From Megascapheus bottae (taxonomy: Eukaryota; Chordata; Mammalia; Rodentia; Geomyidae), in assembly GCA_024803745.1 (NCBI GenBank), contig JANJXV010000037.1:2975001-3039000 (forward strand): a stretch of 64,000 nucleotides of DNA. Direction: 5' to 3'. Shown here piece by piece: positions 40,672 to 51,439 of the stretch. The notes beneath the pieces were generated by a model. The model did no database searches, was not told the origin of the DNA, and worked only from the letters and a program-made list of their open reading frames with translations. The translations under genes were made by a program, and so were the position numbers. How positions within the stretch are numbered: the first letter of the stretch is position 1; each line of letters starts with the position of its first letter.

Positions 40672-41335
40672 GTACTTAAAAGGCAAACACACATTTTTGT
40701 TATTTGTTTTTTTAGAATCTACTACCTGATAGTTAATTGTGTAACAGGAATCATATTGTACACTATGTAACCAATCAAGTCAGCTTGCAAAACTAACAGA
40801 TGTTTCAGCTTTGAATACTGGAAACAAATGGGTTAATAGATTATAAAGCACATTCTCTGTTCCTTCAAGTATTTATGGTAGTGGAATAACAATTTTATGT
40901 CCTACACTTGAGCCTCAAGCCTTCGGGAAAGAGAAAAATCGATGATGTGTCCTCTGATCAGAAACAAGGGAGAGAAACCTCAATTTGGGCAGCTGTCAGC
41001 ATTTAAGCATCAGGGACACCTGGGAAACAAGACTTTTCAGATTCTTGTCCTTGACGTTTCAGAAATATGTAAGAAATTTTAGTATGCAAGTAATATACAG
41101 GGGATATTTACTTACCCTGGAAAGAAGACTCAATCAGCTTTAAGGCCTTCGATTTTCTGGTTCTGATTGCTGCTCTGTTGAATTGGCCCTCTAGCCTCCT
41201 AGAATATTTCCCTAAGGCAGTCTACTAGGGCTTCTCTCCAAGTAAAGCAAATCTAGAACATTCTACTGTCTCCGAAGCAATCACATGCATAATTCAAAAC
41301 CTATTTTTAACATCAACCCAAAAGAAGAGCCAATA
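40672..41335. other. Intergenic, downstream of SPINK9
   Basis: No repeat or exon recognised in the first 660 bases beyond the SPINK9 polyadenylation signals. Confidence 0.5.
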
Positions 41336-41340
41336 GTACG

Positions 41341-41366
41341 TTTATTTCATTCAAGTCTACTTTATT
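41341..41366 (-). terminator. SPINK9 polyadenylation signals
   Basis: Two AATAAA hexamers on the minus strand (41361-41366 and 41341-41346) lie about 120-140 bases after the stop codon and imply a very short 3'UTR, typical of SPINK genes. Confidence 0.75.
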
Positions 41367-41481
41367 CTCCAAAGACATTAACAAGAAGTGGTAAGATTAG
41401 GTAATGTGGCACAATTAGGTGGGAAAAGAAATGTGTCTTGCGTGTAGATACACTAGAAGATGATGGAACTCAGAAATAGAT

Positions 41482-41527
41482 TTAGCAATATCCAGGTTGT
41501 GCAAGTTCAAGTTTGTTGCCAGTCTCC
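41482..41527 (-). CDS. SPINK9: SPINK9 exon 4 (C-terminus)
   Basis: Acceptor TCACTCCACAG then GGAGACTGG. It encodes RETGNKLELAQPGYC with the shared codon, then TAA at 41484-41482. The last Cys is the sixth Kazal cysteine. Confidence 0.9.
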
Positions 41528-44500
41528 CTGTGGAGTGAAAGAGCAACAAATGAGTCAGGCTCCCACATAGCTCATTAGCATCTATGTTTCACCAATGAAC
41601 CTCAAAAAATGTACTCAAATTTCCCGCGTACTGATGTGTTTAAAGAGAGTAAAGGCTGTGTGGGAAGATTTTCAAAACTGAGGCTCAATTTGTTTATATC
41701 CTTGGATCTTTTCATTTAAAGAAATAGTGGTTTAGAGGCATCCTCATAATGTATTTAAGTATTATCTTTTTGCTACTACTGGGGCTTGTACTCAGGGGCA
41801 ATGGCAGCCAGTTCAGATTTTAGTTACCATTGAGAAAAAAATCTGCAATGTGTTATATACAATAAATGCTTATTTTCATTTTACAATTGTTTTAAAATTA
41901 CTTAAGAAGGCCCAGATGTTTATATGAATGCTATGAATGTTTCTATGACTGCTCATTTTCTGTTTTATAGTTTATGCCAATCATATTAAGATTATTTTAT
42001 GCCAAGTGATGATGGCTCACACATCTAGCTACTCAGGAAGCTGAGGTCTGAGAATCACTACTTGAAGACATCCTGGAGAGGAAAAGTCCAGGAGACTCTT
42101 ACCTCCAATAAACTTTTATTAAAGAGCCAGAATTAGACTTGTGGCTTAAATGGTAGAGTGTTACCTTGAACAAAAGGTCAGGATCAATGCCTAAGCCCTG
42201 AGTTTAAGCCCCAGGATCAGCATACAAACAAAGAAGAGATTACTTTGTAACTTTTAAATTGCTATGGCTATCTAATTTTCTTTATTATCATATATTAATT
42301 GAACAAATGGGTTTATTGAGATACTTCCATAAATACATATAATGTACATTGATCTACTTCACATCCTCTATTATGTTTTCTTAGCCTCTCACCTCTTTTC
42401 AAATAACTCTTTATAAATTTCATCATTTTTATTTTGGCTGTTTCATTTTTAAGGTGAAATTTTTACTGTAGTTTCAATGCTTTGTTGAAATAATACTCTG
42501 AAATAGATCACAGTCTACAGACTTTTCAAATATTTCCCTTTTTGGTATCAATAATTAGGTGATGCATAAGACTTGCAAATTTACTTATTGAAGCTGAATT
42601 ATAAAAAGGTATTACAAAACTTGTGGATTGGCATGCAGAGTAAGGGGAATATTCTAGTCCTTGGTGATTTCTATGTACATGGAGTTTAAGCTACAGATTA
42701 CCAGGCTGAAAATGAATTAAATGACTTTATGTTTTCTTCAGTGTTCTAAGGTTATTCACTCTTACTGAAAGAGTGTGTGTGGATATAAAGGCACCAGGGA
42801 CTCCTCCCTCCTAAAATTGGAGGGTGCTGTTTTTTGCTTATTTATTTGTGCTGATCCTGGGACTTGAACTTGTGGCCTCGCCCAGATTTGTTTTTGGTCA
42901 GAATTAGCACTTAATCATTTGAGCCACCTCTCTACTTCGAGATTTTTTTGGTGGTTAATTGGAGATAATCGTTTCTCAAACTTTCCTGCCTGGGCAAGCT
43001 CTAAAACATAATCCTCATATCTCAGCCTCCTGAGTAGGTAGAATTACAGGCCACTGGTGCCTGACAGGGTTCAGTTTGTTAAAATGTGTGAGAGGTCTTT
43101 CTATTTTGTATTCTCTAAATCATTTCTCGAATGCAAGTGTATTTGCCTTACTGTATAATTTTAACTTAAATATGAAAAAGAAATGGTCCAATACTTACCT
43201 AATTTTAGAACACAAGAAGCATATATTGGAATATATTTTGCCATCAGATCCACAAACTGGATCATATACTGTTGGACAAAATACATGTTCTCCTGGTGGT
43301 AGCTTTTCAATATCACCACAAACACTCTGCAAAAAGAAAAAAAAATGATTGAAACATCAGTTACTTTAGACAAGTTTTAATTCTCAGGATTTATTATTTT
43401 CCAAACAATTTGAAAGTGTTTTTCCAAGCATTTGCTTATTGATCTAGTTGTTGATTCTTATCTAGCTCCTTTTAGACACTTCAAGCGCAATGCAGTATCT
43501 TTTTCCATTAAATAATTAAGGATCACAGGCAATAAGTGTATTTGTGGCAGTAGTTAGCAAATAATACTTTACATAAAACTAGATTTATTTCACTATAGTT
43601 ATTGAGGCATGAATTCTCAATAGGCACAGTTTATTTACAAATACAGCAGCTCATTTTCTGTATAAAATTTCATGCTATTTCTTTTACTCAAAAGTCCAAT
43701 GTAAATGCAACTGTGAAAAGTAGCAGGGATAATTACTCTAATTTAATGACTAGTATATCATTGATAATTTTTTCATAGTTACTAATTATAACTACTGGTT
43801 ATCCATTCTAGAACACAGACAGCTAAATGGATACTAACATCAGAATTGGGGGAAAATGATGAAGGGGTGACATTGATAAATATGCATTGTACTTATAAGC
43901 TCATTTATTGAGTTGTTACACCTTCTATTTACTGGTATTATATATATAAATATAATTTTTAATTGGAGTTTTAAATTCCTAGAGAAATGTCAGTCAAGAT
44001 AATGAACTACCCATGGGACCAGATAAGAAATTCCTGGGAAAGATTTTCTCACATTTGTTTTTGAACAAGCATTCTTAAGGTTGTGGACTGTAAACAACAT
44101 CAGAAACACATGAACTTCAACCCTTAGAACAATTTTAACCCTCACTTCTCTGCAGGTTTGAAAATCAATTTTTTGATACTGTAAAAGGAAGCATTTAAAC
44201 ACAAAAATTATTTAATACAAAACATTAAGTGCTTCCTTCTTGATACTGGCTAGTAATAAGACCTTTAAATCAGGATGTTATACTGACCGCCTTTTCCTGT
44301 GCCGCACAACCTGTGGCTGAAATAAAGAAAAAGGATACAACCATATTAAACTCAGAGAGAAATCTAACTTCCTCAAACAGATCATCTGTGACTTAATTCT
44401 CAGCTTGCCATAAAAGTACATTTTTAGAGCTCATGCCTATAGTTCTAGCTACTAAAGAGACTGAGATTTGAGAATCCTCAGTCAAGGCCAGCCCAGGAAG

Positions 44501-45433
44501 GAAACTCCATGACACTCTTATCTCCAATAAACTACTCAAAAAAGCCTGAAGCGGTACCTTGGCTTAAATGGTAGAACATTCATCTTGAGCAAAAAGAAGC
44601 TCAGGGACAGTTTCTAGGCCCTGAGTTCAAGCCCCAGGACCACCACCACCAACAACAAAATATACCTTTTCTCTGGGTGCTGGTGGTTCACGGCTGTAGT
44701 CCTAGCTACTCAGAAGACTGAGTAGTTAAGAATCATGGTTCGAAGCCATCCTGGGCAGGAAAGAGTACTAGGCTTGTGATATATGTATGATATATATATA
44801 TATATATGCCTTCCTTCAGATTTGTGTATCCCATTTATTATAATGTGGCTCTTAAAAAGAATTTCCCCTTTTGCAGAATATAATAGAAATATGTCCCAAA
44901 GGATCAACAAGCAGATGTGATAAATGCAGAAGTTTGTCTTAGTTTTTCCTACTTCATAGTTATAGCTCAGCAAATGCTGAAAATACATGTAGGTCATGTT
45001 ACTATTATATAGCAGGCATAGATGACAGAAGTTAGATTCATGGTTAAAAGTTCCAGGGAGGCAGATTTTAACTCAAAAATTCTTATGCAGAATGGTAGAC
45101 TGTAACATATTTTATGAAGAGATGAGGCCCCGATAAATGATAATATGAAGTCTGCACAGAGTTCAAATAGAGTTGTCCCTGACAAATTTACATGAAGTAT
45201 TTGTATAGATTAGCATTTGACATGAATTGACTATTTACATCCACTCAACCCTTAATATATAAACACATCATATGATCCTTACTACCTATGTATAATGAGC
45301 ACATCTCACTATTTTATGGCTAGATCTGAGATGAGCTGTTGGTATCAGGATAGAAGCCTTTGCATGAGAGATACTCACTGAATATAGTCATAAGTGCCAG
45401 AGCCAAGAGTGGTATGACAGCTGAAGTCCTCAT
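41482..45433 (-). CDS. SPINK9: SPINK9, secreted Kazal-type serine protease inhibitor, complete
   Basis: SPINK9 (LEKTI-2) is a secreted single-Kazal inhibitor; human SPINK9 is expressed in palmoplantar epidermis and inhibits kallikrein-related peptidase 5. Four exons join in frame: 45379-45433, 44288-44316, 43199-43326 and 41482-41527, coding for 85 residues (human 86). The N-terminus MRTSAVIPLLALALMTIF is a signal peptide resembling human SPINK9. The Kazal domain has its six cysteines in canonical order (VCG, VFC, PVC, NIC, FLC, GYC-stop) and SPINK9-like motifs KLPPG, VYDPVCGSDGK and CFLCSK. An extra Cys lies just after the signal peptide, as in human. The predicted P1 residue, two after the second Cys, is Thr (CPTVYDP) where human has His. 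All splice sites are GT-AG and there is no disabling change. A TATA box and two AATAAA signals bracket the gene. Confidence 0.93.
42001..42235 (+). repeat. B1-like/Geo composite SINE in SPINK9 intron 3
   Basis: Head GTGATGATGGCTCACACATC; right half GACTTGTGGCTTAAATGGTA to GTTTAAGCCCCAGGATC. Confidence 0.82.
42848..43066 (-). repeat. B1-like/Geo composite SINE, antisense, in SPINK9 intron 3
   Basis: Reversed copy ending 130 bases from SPINK9 exon 3; same orientation as the gene. Confidence 0.82.
43199..43326 (-). CDS. SPINK9: SPINK9 exon 3 (core of Kazal domain)
   Basis: Acceptor TTTCTTTTTGCAG then AGTGTTTG; donor AAAATTAG then GTAAGT. It carries five of the six Kazal cysteines and the reactive-site loop, 128 bases. 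The longest simple open frame here is a different frame; the splice-compatible one gives the Kazal sequence. Confidence 0.95.
44288..44316 (-). CDS. SPINK9: SPINK9 exon 2 (29-base mini-exon)
   Basis: Acceptor CTTTATTTCAG then CCACAGG; donor AAAAGGCG then GTCAGT. It restores the phase from exon 1 and encodes TTGCAAQEKA with the shared codon. It sits in the same position as the small linker exon of human SPINK9. Confidence 0.85.
44428..44775 (+). repeat. B1-like/Geo SINE followed by a second head, SPINK9 intron 1
   Basis: Complete composite SINE at 44428-44660, then a separate head at 44675-44770 (GTGCTGGTGGTTCACGGCTG). Both are opposite to SPINK9. Confidence 0.8.
44778..44808. repeat. (TA)n microsatellite
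   Basis: ATATATATATATAT tract after the second SINE head. Confidence 0.85.
45379..45433 (-). CDS. SPINK9: SPINK9 exon 1 (signal peptide)
   Basis: Start codon at 45433-45431; donor ACTATATTCA then GTGAGT. It encodes 18 residues and one base, a short N-terminus followed by a leucine/alanine-rich hydrophobic core. Confidence 0.93.
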
Positions 45434-45514
45434 ACTGCTAAAGTAGCCAAACGTAGTCCAGAGTTCTAAAAATCAGTGACCTTCTGGTGATTGTCCCCAG
45501 CACTTAGACACTAC

Positions 45515-45520
45515 TTTATA
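45515..45520 (-). promoter_or_regulatory. TATA box of SPINK9
   Basis: TATAAA on the minus strand within GTATATAAAGTAG, 82 bases upstream of the start codon. This predicts transcription start near 45485-45492 and a leader of about 55 bases. Confidence 0.75.
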
Positions 45521-45529
45521 TACTATCAA

Positions 45530-46275
45530 ATGTTCCTTCCTGAACTGTGAATTAATTATTTCTGGTGTCAGAATACTGGAAAGATGTCAGAGAGGAAATA
45601 ATTCTGTTAGGTACATGGGACTCTTTTCCTGTGAAAGACAAGTAACTGAAAATGTCATTTCCAAGAGATCAGAACTTGATAAATCTTGGATTGTGTCCAT
45701 AAATTGTTTTCTTATCTCTTTAGGAGACAATAATTTATTTATATAAGTACTTTTCCCGCTCATAAAATTTGGTTTTCATAAACAATCTCTCCCATTATCA
45801 TTATCATTACCATAATCTAATGGAAACTTACATTTGCACTGAAATTACTGCATATCCTTTGTCAAACATTTTTAAGGAAAAGTGGTCAGCACAGCTGACT
45901 TTTAACATTTTAAACTATTTTTTTTCATGCAAACTGCAGACTTCTAACACTTCAGAGTCTAGAGGTATCCTTTAGCAGAAGCTATCAATTATTTAAACTT
46001 ACCCAAGCCCCCACATTTGTTAAGGTAGTGGTAAGTATTCCATAACTTATCTGCTTCCTGAGCTAGCCTGAATTGCACTTCTCTTATTTTACACTTCCTA
46101 CCATAATAGGTATACATATCATCAGCCTCAACTTCTTTCCACTGAGAAGAAATTTATTTAGTGTGCTTTTCTTTCTGACCTGTCCTTGAACCTCGATTCT
46201 CCTGATCTCAGCCTTAGACTGGTTGAAATGACACACATGCCTTGAGCCCAGATGGTGGTTCAGAAGGCCTCTTGA
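45530..46275. other. Between SPINK9 promoter and SPINK7, nothing recognised
   Basis: No repeat or exon identified. It could hold SPINK9 upstream control elements, which cannot be recognised from one sequence. Confidence 0.45.
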
Positions 46276-46279
46276 AAGC

Positions 46280-46370
46280 AATTTTCCTAGGCTGGCCTCA
46301 AACTATAATTCTCTTGACCTTGGGCTGCCACGTAGACAGGATTGCTGGTATGAGATACCAACTTGGCTCA
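46280..46370 (-). repeat. Old B1-like head, antisense
   Basis: CCTAGGCTGGCCTCAAACTA and CACGTAGACAGGATTGCTGG mark a reversed head. Confidence 0.6.
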
Positions 46371-46411
46371 ATATGTAATTACTCATGATATTTGGTGAAG
46401 TTCCTCCTCCA

Positions 46412-46420
46412 TCACACACA

Positions 46421-46470
<50 letters not shown>
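46412..46470. repeat. (CA)n microsatellite
   Basis: CA run with one TACA interruption. Confidence 0.95.
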
Positions 46471-46472
<2 letters not shown>

Positions 46473-46474
46473 CA

Positions 46475-48325
46475 CACATATATAAATGCTCTTGGTCTGT
46501 CTTTGCAAGAATCCCCTTATTCTTAATATCCTTTCTTAAGAAATTTTCCACTTGCAAACCCATCCCCCCTTCTCCTGGACTAGAAACTCCTACCTGACCT
46601 TGTACTTGGAATGGAGACCAATGACTTTCCTTTATAACAACACTCCTATTGTAATAGTCTCATGCAATGGCTTCTTTGTTATCTTAAGAAAGGTCAGGAT
46701 AAAATTAGCAATGGAACTTTTATCATAGTCTTGCTGTAAGTTTTTAAGTAACTCTCTATATAAAGCCCCTATTGAGATCTAACTCAGCAGATTCTCAACA
46801 TTGATAATGATGATAAAGATGATGATGGAGACTGAACTGCAGAAGAAAAGTTCATAAGGCATTTAGAGATTAATTTTAAAACAGATAAATACTATAGTTT
46901 AGTGGCCTCACTGGAATAATAGACGATGACCTGATGGGAAAGGAACTTTATGATGACCAAAGACATTTGACGATCACTACAGGTAAAGAGCACCTGTCAT
47001 TGTAAGTGGCCCAGGTGAAAGCAGTAGGAAATCCTAGACAAATGATTCCTTAAATCTGAGAATTACCTCCATCCATGTTTTTACACATTTCTTTTTCTAA
47101 ATTAGAAACCCCATTCTTTAATCACAATGGCAATAACAAAAGAATAGTCACTGTGCATCAATACTATTGAAACTTTTCTAGGTGTTTTAACTCCTTTTCA
47201 TTTTAAAACAGGTTCATGACACAATTGTTATTGCTACCAAGAGTTTAAAAGTATCTGAAGTGGGGCTGAGTGTGTGGTAAGAAACTCTCCTGCCAGCGCC
47301 CTAGAACTTCTAGAAATAAAGAGAAGAATGTGATGGAGATAAGTAAGTTATGCTAGGCCAGGAGAATAGGTAATGGAGTTGGAAAATCAGAGACAGAAAT
47401 ATAATTTATTAATAATATATTCATTTTATCATTAATTTAATAAACTATATATTCATTAACACTTTACTGTTCTTAATGTATTAACATGCAAATTGATATT
47501 CTTATAATTTTACATTTCAATATGAACATTAATAATTCAGTTATGAGATTTTCATACATTAATGTTGATATATAAACATTTACAATAGTAATATTTAATA
47601 TAGTAAGCAGATAAGAGAGGAACTCTTAGTTGAAGTGGGAATGTGCAGACACGGCAGCTTGGTGCCATGTCTCTCATTCACGGCCATCTCTGAATCATTC
47701 TTGTGGAATCCTTTGGGCTACTTGATGGGTACACTCCAGTGGGAGCATTGTTTAAGGTTCTCCTCCTGGTGAAAATTGGTTCTAAAACCTCTAAGGATCA
47801 AGTGTCAATTTATGGGGAGTGAACTGTTGCAAAATCCAGGAACTAGGAAATGCTTACACAGAATTGCATAAGTTCCTCATGAATGTCTTTCAGCACAAGG
47901 CACGCTTTTCTTTCTATGTAAGCCTGACCTTTTAGGCAGGTTACAGGTTATACTGAAAAAAAAAAACAATTTGAAACAAAAGCTTATGTCACTATGAAAC
48001 TGGGATAACTTTTCCTAAGATATCTTGAAATATTGTCAATGTGTGTTGGATATGAGGAAACTGGGAAGAACTTGTGGTTTATTTAAGAGTTTACCTAAAA
48101 TCACCGTCTATTTGGCATATCCTTTCCAGGTACTTATAGATACTAATGTTCTTCAGTCACTGCTGGGCCTTCGGCTCACCCAGGGGTAAGGGGATGGACT
48201 CCTAGAAACAGTGTCATCAGGTTTTTAGGACAAACAGGAAGGATACATTTTCACGTTTCATTTGTTATTTTGAAATCACTCTTATAAGAACAGACCAATG
48301 AATTTCACCTACTCTTCTCCGCAAT
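46475..48325. other. SPINK9-SPINK7 intergenic, nothing firmly recognised
   Basis: 1.8 kb without gene signatures. Faint antisense MIR-like similarity at about 47150-47250. The 47630-47900 stretch could be an old LTR but could not be placed. Confidence 0.4.
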
Positions 48326-48329
48326 ATCC

Positions 48330-48770
48330 CGCTCAAATTTTGCCCATTGTGTCATTGCTTTTCTAGCAAAATCATCCAATGTAGGGAGACATGTTAAGTT
48401 GTCAACATTCTCCAAATTGATCCAAAGGTCAATGCAAGCCCTACCAAAATCTCAGTTGCCACTGTTGAAAAAAAAGGACAAGATTTTTTTTCTTAAAATT
48501 TACACAAATGCAATTTGTCCACATAGCTAAAAGGACCTTGAAGTGCCCTTGGCCCACCTCTGAACTCCTAGCTTTCGGGGTGGGCTGAAATCGGAAGATT
48601 GAGGCAGCTGGGAAAGGAAAGTCTTTGAGACTCTTGTTGATTTTTTTTTAACAATGATGGTTTGAAAATAGCTTTTACCAAACCTGGTGCTTGGATAAGT
48701 AAAAAAAAATAATACAAGAAACAATATACAAAAATTAACTCAAATTGGATTAAAGACTGGTGACATTGAC
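48330..48770 (+). mobile_element. Old LINE-1 ORF2 fragment
   Basis: Plus-strand sequence resembles LINE-1 ORF2 (AACATTCTCCAAATTGATCC, then AGGTCAATGCAAGCCCTACC near 48440), ending near AACTCAAATTGGATTAAAGAC at 48740-48760. The frame is broken. Confidence 0.65.
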
Positions 48771-49089
48771 CAAGATTCGTTATATTCATAAACTTTTGTA
48801 TTTAATTTTATATTATTTTGTTGTAAGGTACCGAGGTACTGACTGGCAACAAGTCTTCCATCTTGGAATAAAAGAGAACTTTGGAAAAGTGACCAACATA
48901 ACGATCATGGGCCATAGATTGGGTCTTAGTAAAGATACTGAGAGAGGGTATAAGAGAGAGTTCACTGACATTTGGTGTGTGTTTGTGTGTGTTGCACAAA
49001 AGTATTCTTTTTGATTTTCTTTTACCAACAAAATACTATACAAGGTCCAAGAAAGAAATACAAAGAGAAGTAAAGGTAGACTTTGTAGG

Positions 49090-49540
49090 GAGACTATTTT
49101 TTCATTTTTTAAATTGTATTTGATTGTTTGGGTGATATATAGAGGGATTACAGTTCCCTTCATCAGGTAGTGGGTACATTACTCCTTGAACACTGATACC
49201 CCTTCCCATGTTTTTCTCCTACTCTTCATCCCCCCACCCCCTCCCAGTCATCTTTTTTTTCTCCTTCCCTTTCCTATTTCAAGTAAACAAATTAATGTAT
49301 ATACAATATACCAAGTACCAAAATCAGATACGGTAACAACATAAGGTAAACCATAAAGGGGAAAAAGAGAAAAGAAATATCTTCACACAGTACATTAAGA
49401 ACAACAATCACAAAGATAAACCTTTCTTCCATATCCTGGAGTTCCTTTTGCTTAGCCTCATCTATATGTCCATAGGTCCATAGCTTTTAGGTTATTGTGA
49501 TCCTCTGTTAGAAGAGTCCTAGATGTGAATTATGGAGGCA
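49090..49540 (-). mobile_element. LINE-1 3'UTR fragment downstream of SPINK7
   Basis: Antisense copy of the same 3'UTR as at 2645-3130 (for example AGAACAACAATCACAAAGAT and TGGGTACATTACT). It ends about 190 bases beyond the SPINK7 stop codon on the transcript side. Confidence 0.8.
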
Positions 49541-49725
49541 TAAAACATAGCCGATCTGTTAATGAGACATTAGGGAAGAGTCCAACAGCATTCAATAAAG
49601 ATGGCCACAAATCATGTTCTGATCCTACCCCGAGTATCAGCTAATACAAAGGGAAGTCAGTCAGAGCCCAGGCATGAAGAAGGTGATGAGGAATTGGCTG
49701 CTGTATATTCATGTCCATGGAGAAG

Positions 49726-49771
49726 TTAGCACTGTCCTTCATGAAGCAATTGAACTTTTCCACCACTTTTC
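49726..49771 (-). CDS. SPINK7: SPINK7 exon 4 (C-terminus)
   Basis: Acceptor TTTTCCCTTAG then GAAAAGTG. It encodes [15 protein letters not shown] with the shared codon, then TAA at 49728-49726. This matches the human C-terminal pattern (KSNGRVQFLHDGSC from memory). Confidence 0.92.
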
Positions 49772-50720
49772 CTAAGGGAAAACATGGTTTAACGAGAGTC
49801 ACTCAAAGGAGTTTAATAATAGTTTAATTTTATAGTACTGTAAAAACAGACAAGAACTATAAAAGTCAGGAAGCAGAATCTCACTTCAGTTTGTTCCTCA
49901 GATTCTCCCGGGATGAAGCTGAGACCTACTTGAGGGAGATCTTGGAACACATTGTCTTCTTAGTGTCCCTTGGATATAATCAAGGTCCCAGTATGTGCCT
50001 GTTAGGAAATCTTTCCCTGTGTAAAATAAAACTTCTCAAATGGAAAAAAAAATGTAGACTTGGCCTTCTGGGATTAGCCCTAATTTAGTGGTTTCTGCTA
50101 AAATTATAAACAAGATGAACACATAAAAATCTAAATTAAGTACTTAAAAATCCCATGGCTAAAATAGAATCAACACGGATACAAAGATAAGTACTAAATT
50201 AAAGGCATGTCTTGAATCAGAAAGATGACATCTGCCTGGTTACATCCCTTCAAAAACATTGTGCAGGCCAAACAAAATGCCTAAATCAAACCTGTGATTC
50301 TCCATGAGCGGGATCTGTTTTCATTTTGTTTTGCTCCATGTTGGGAATTGAGGATAAAGAAGCTGGAATTGACAGTTTGTCTAAAGAAGCAAGCTCTTAT
50401 CTTGGAAGTGAAATAGGACGCAGTTTCCATTTTAAGTGGTGAGGAAATATGAATTTCAGGACCATTTCTTTAACTAAGAATTATGGAAGTAGAGTTGGTG
50501 GCTTGCACCTGTAACCTTAGCTATTCAGGAGGCTGAGATATGATCATTATAATTTGAAGTCAGCCTGGGCAGAAAAGTTCATGAGACACTTATCTTCAAT
50601 TGATTAGCAAAGTGTCAGAAGCGGAGATGTGGCTCAAATGGTACAGTGCCAGCCTTGAGTGGGAAAAAAACAAACGTAGAAATAGTGCCCAGGACCTGAA
50701 TTTCAGTTTCAGTTTCAATA

Positions 50721-50774
<54 letters not shown>

Positions 50775-51390
50775 GTATGGAACACCACTATGAAAACAAG
50801 AATTAAATTTGTATTTAGGACTACCCCAAGTGGTTCTTTTAACTACTTTCATGACTTCCTACTTGATTCTACAATCTTTAGGCTACAGGGAAAGCAGTGG
50901 TCTCATGTCTCACAGTTAAAGGATATATGAAGGGGATTATGGTAGTTCAATGGCCAGAGCAGATGCCTAGCTATGCTGTGACCAGGTTCTAGCCAGTCTT
51001 CTCTCCCCTGCCACCCATTCTGGGTGGGGATAAGTACAGTTTGCCTAGAGTTAAGCAGAATCTTGGAAAGAGGAGGAATATGCAAGGAGAAAACTGAACC
51101 CAGACCACTTTTTCTTCTAACGAGATACTTACAAGACCTCAGCACACAGCAAGCAGGAATTCCCATAGGTTATATAGTTAGTTCCACAAACTGGCAGGTA
51201 TGTGATAGGGCAGGGTATGGCTACCACTGGATACTTCTTGTACATGCTGCAGTCCACCTGGGCAGATACAAGACAATTTAAAATGTTAAATTGTTTTCTC
51301 TCTCTCTCAGAGCTCACATTTGGGTGTACTCGATCTCTTATACAGGTTGTAAGAGCTGGAAGTCTTGGAAGTCTCAGCTTACAGGTTCTG

Positions 51391-51439
<49 letters not shown>

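Noticed and set aside
43161..43373. 70-codon minus-strand open frame over SPINK9 exon 3
   Set aside because: Wrong phase. The splice-compatible frame of the same DNA gives the Kazal domain.
46303..46597. Open frames through CA/TG tracts (also at 50600, 51129 and 58217)
   Set aside because: Cys-Val or Thr-His dipeptide runs are translations of dinucleotide repeats.
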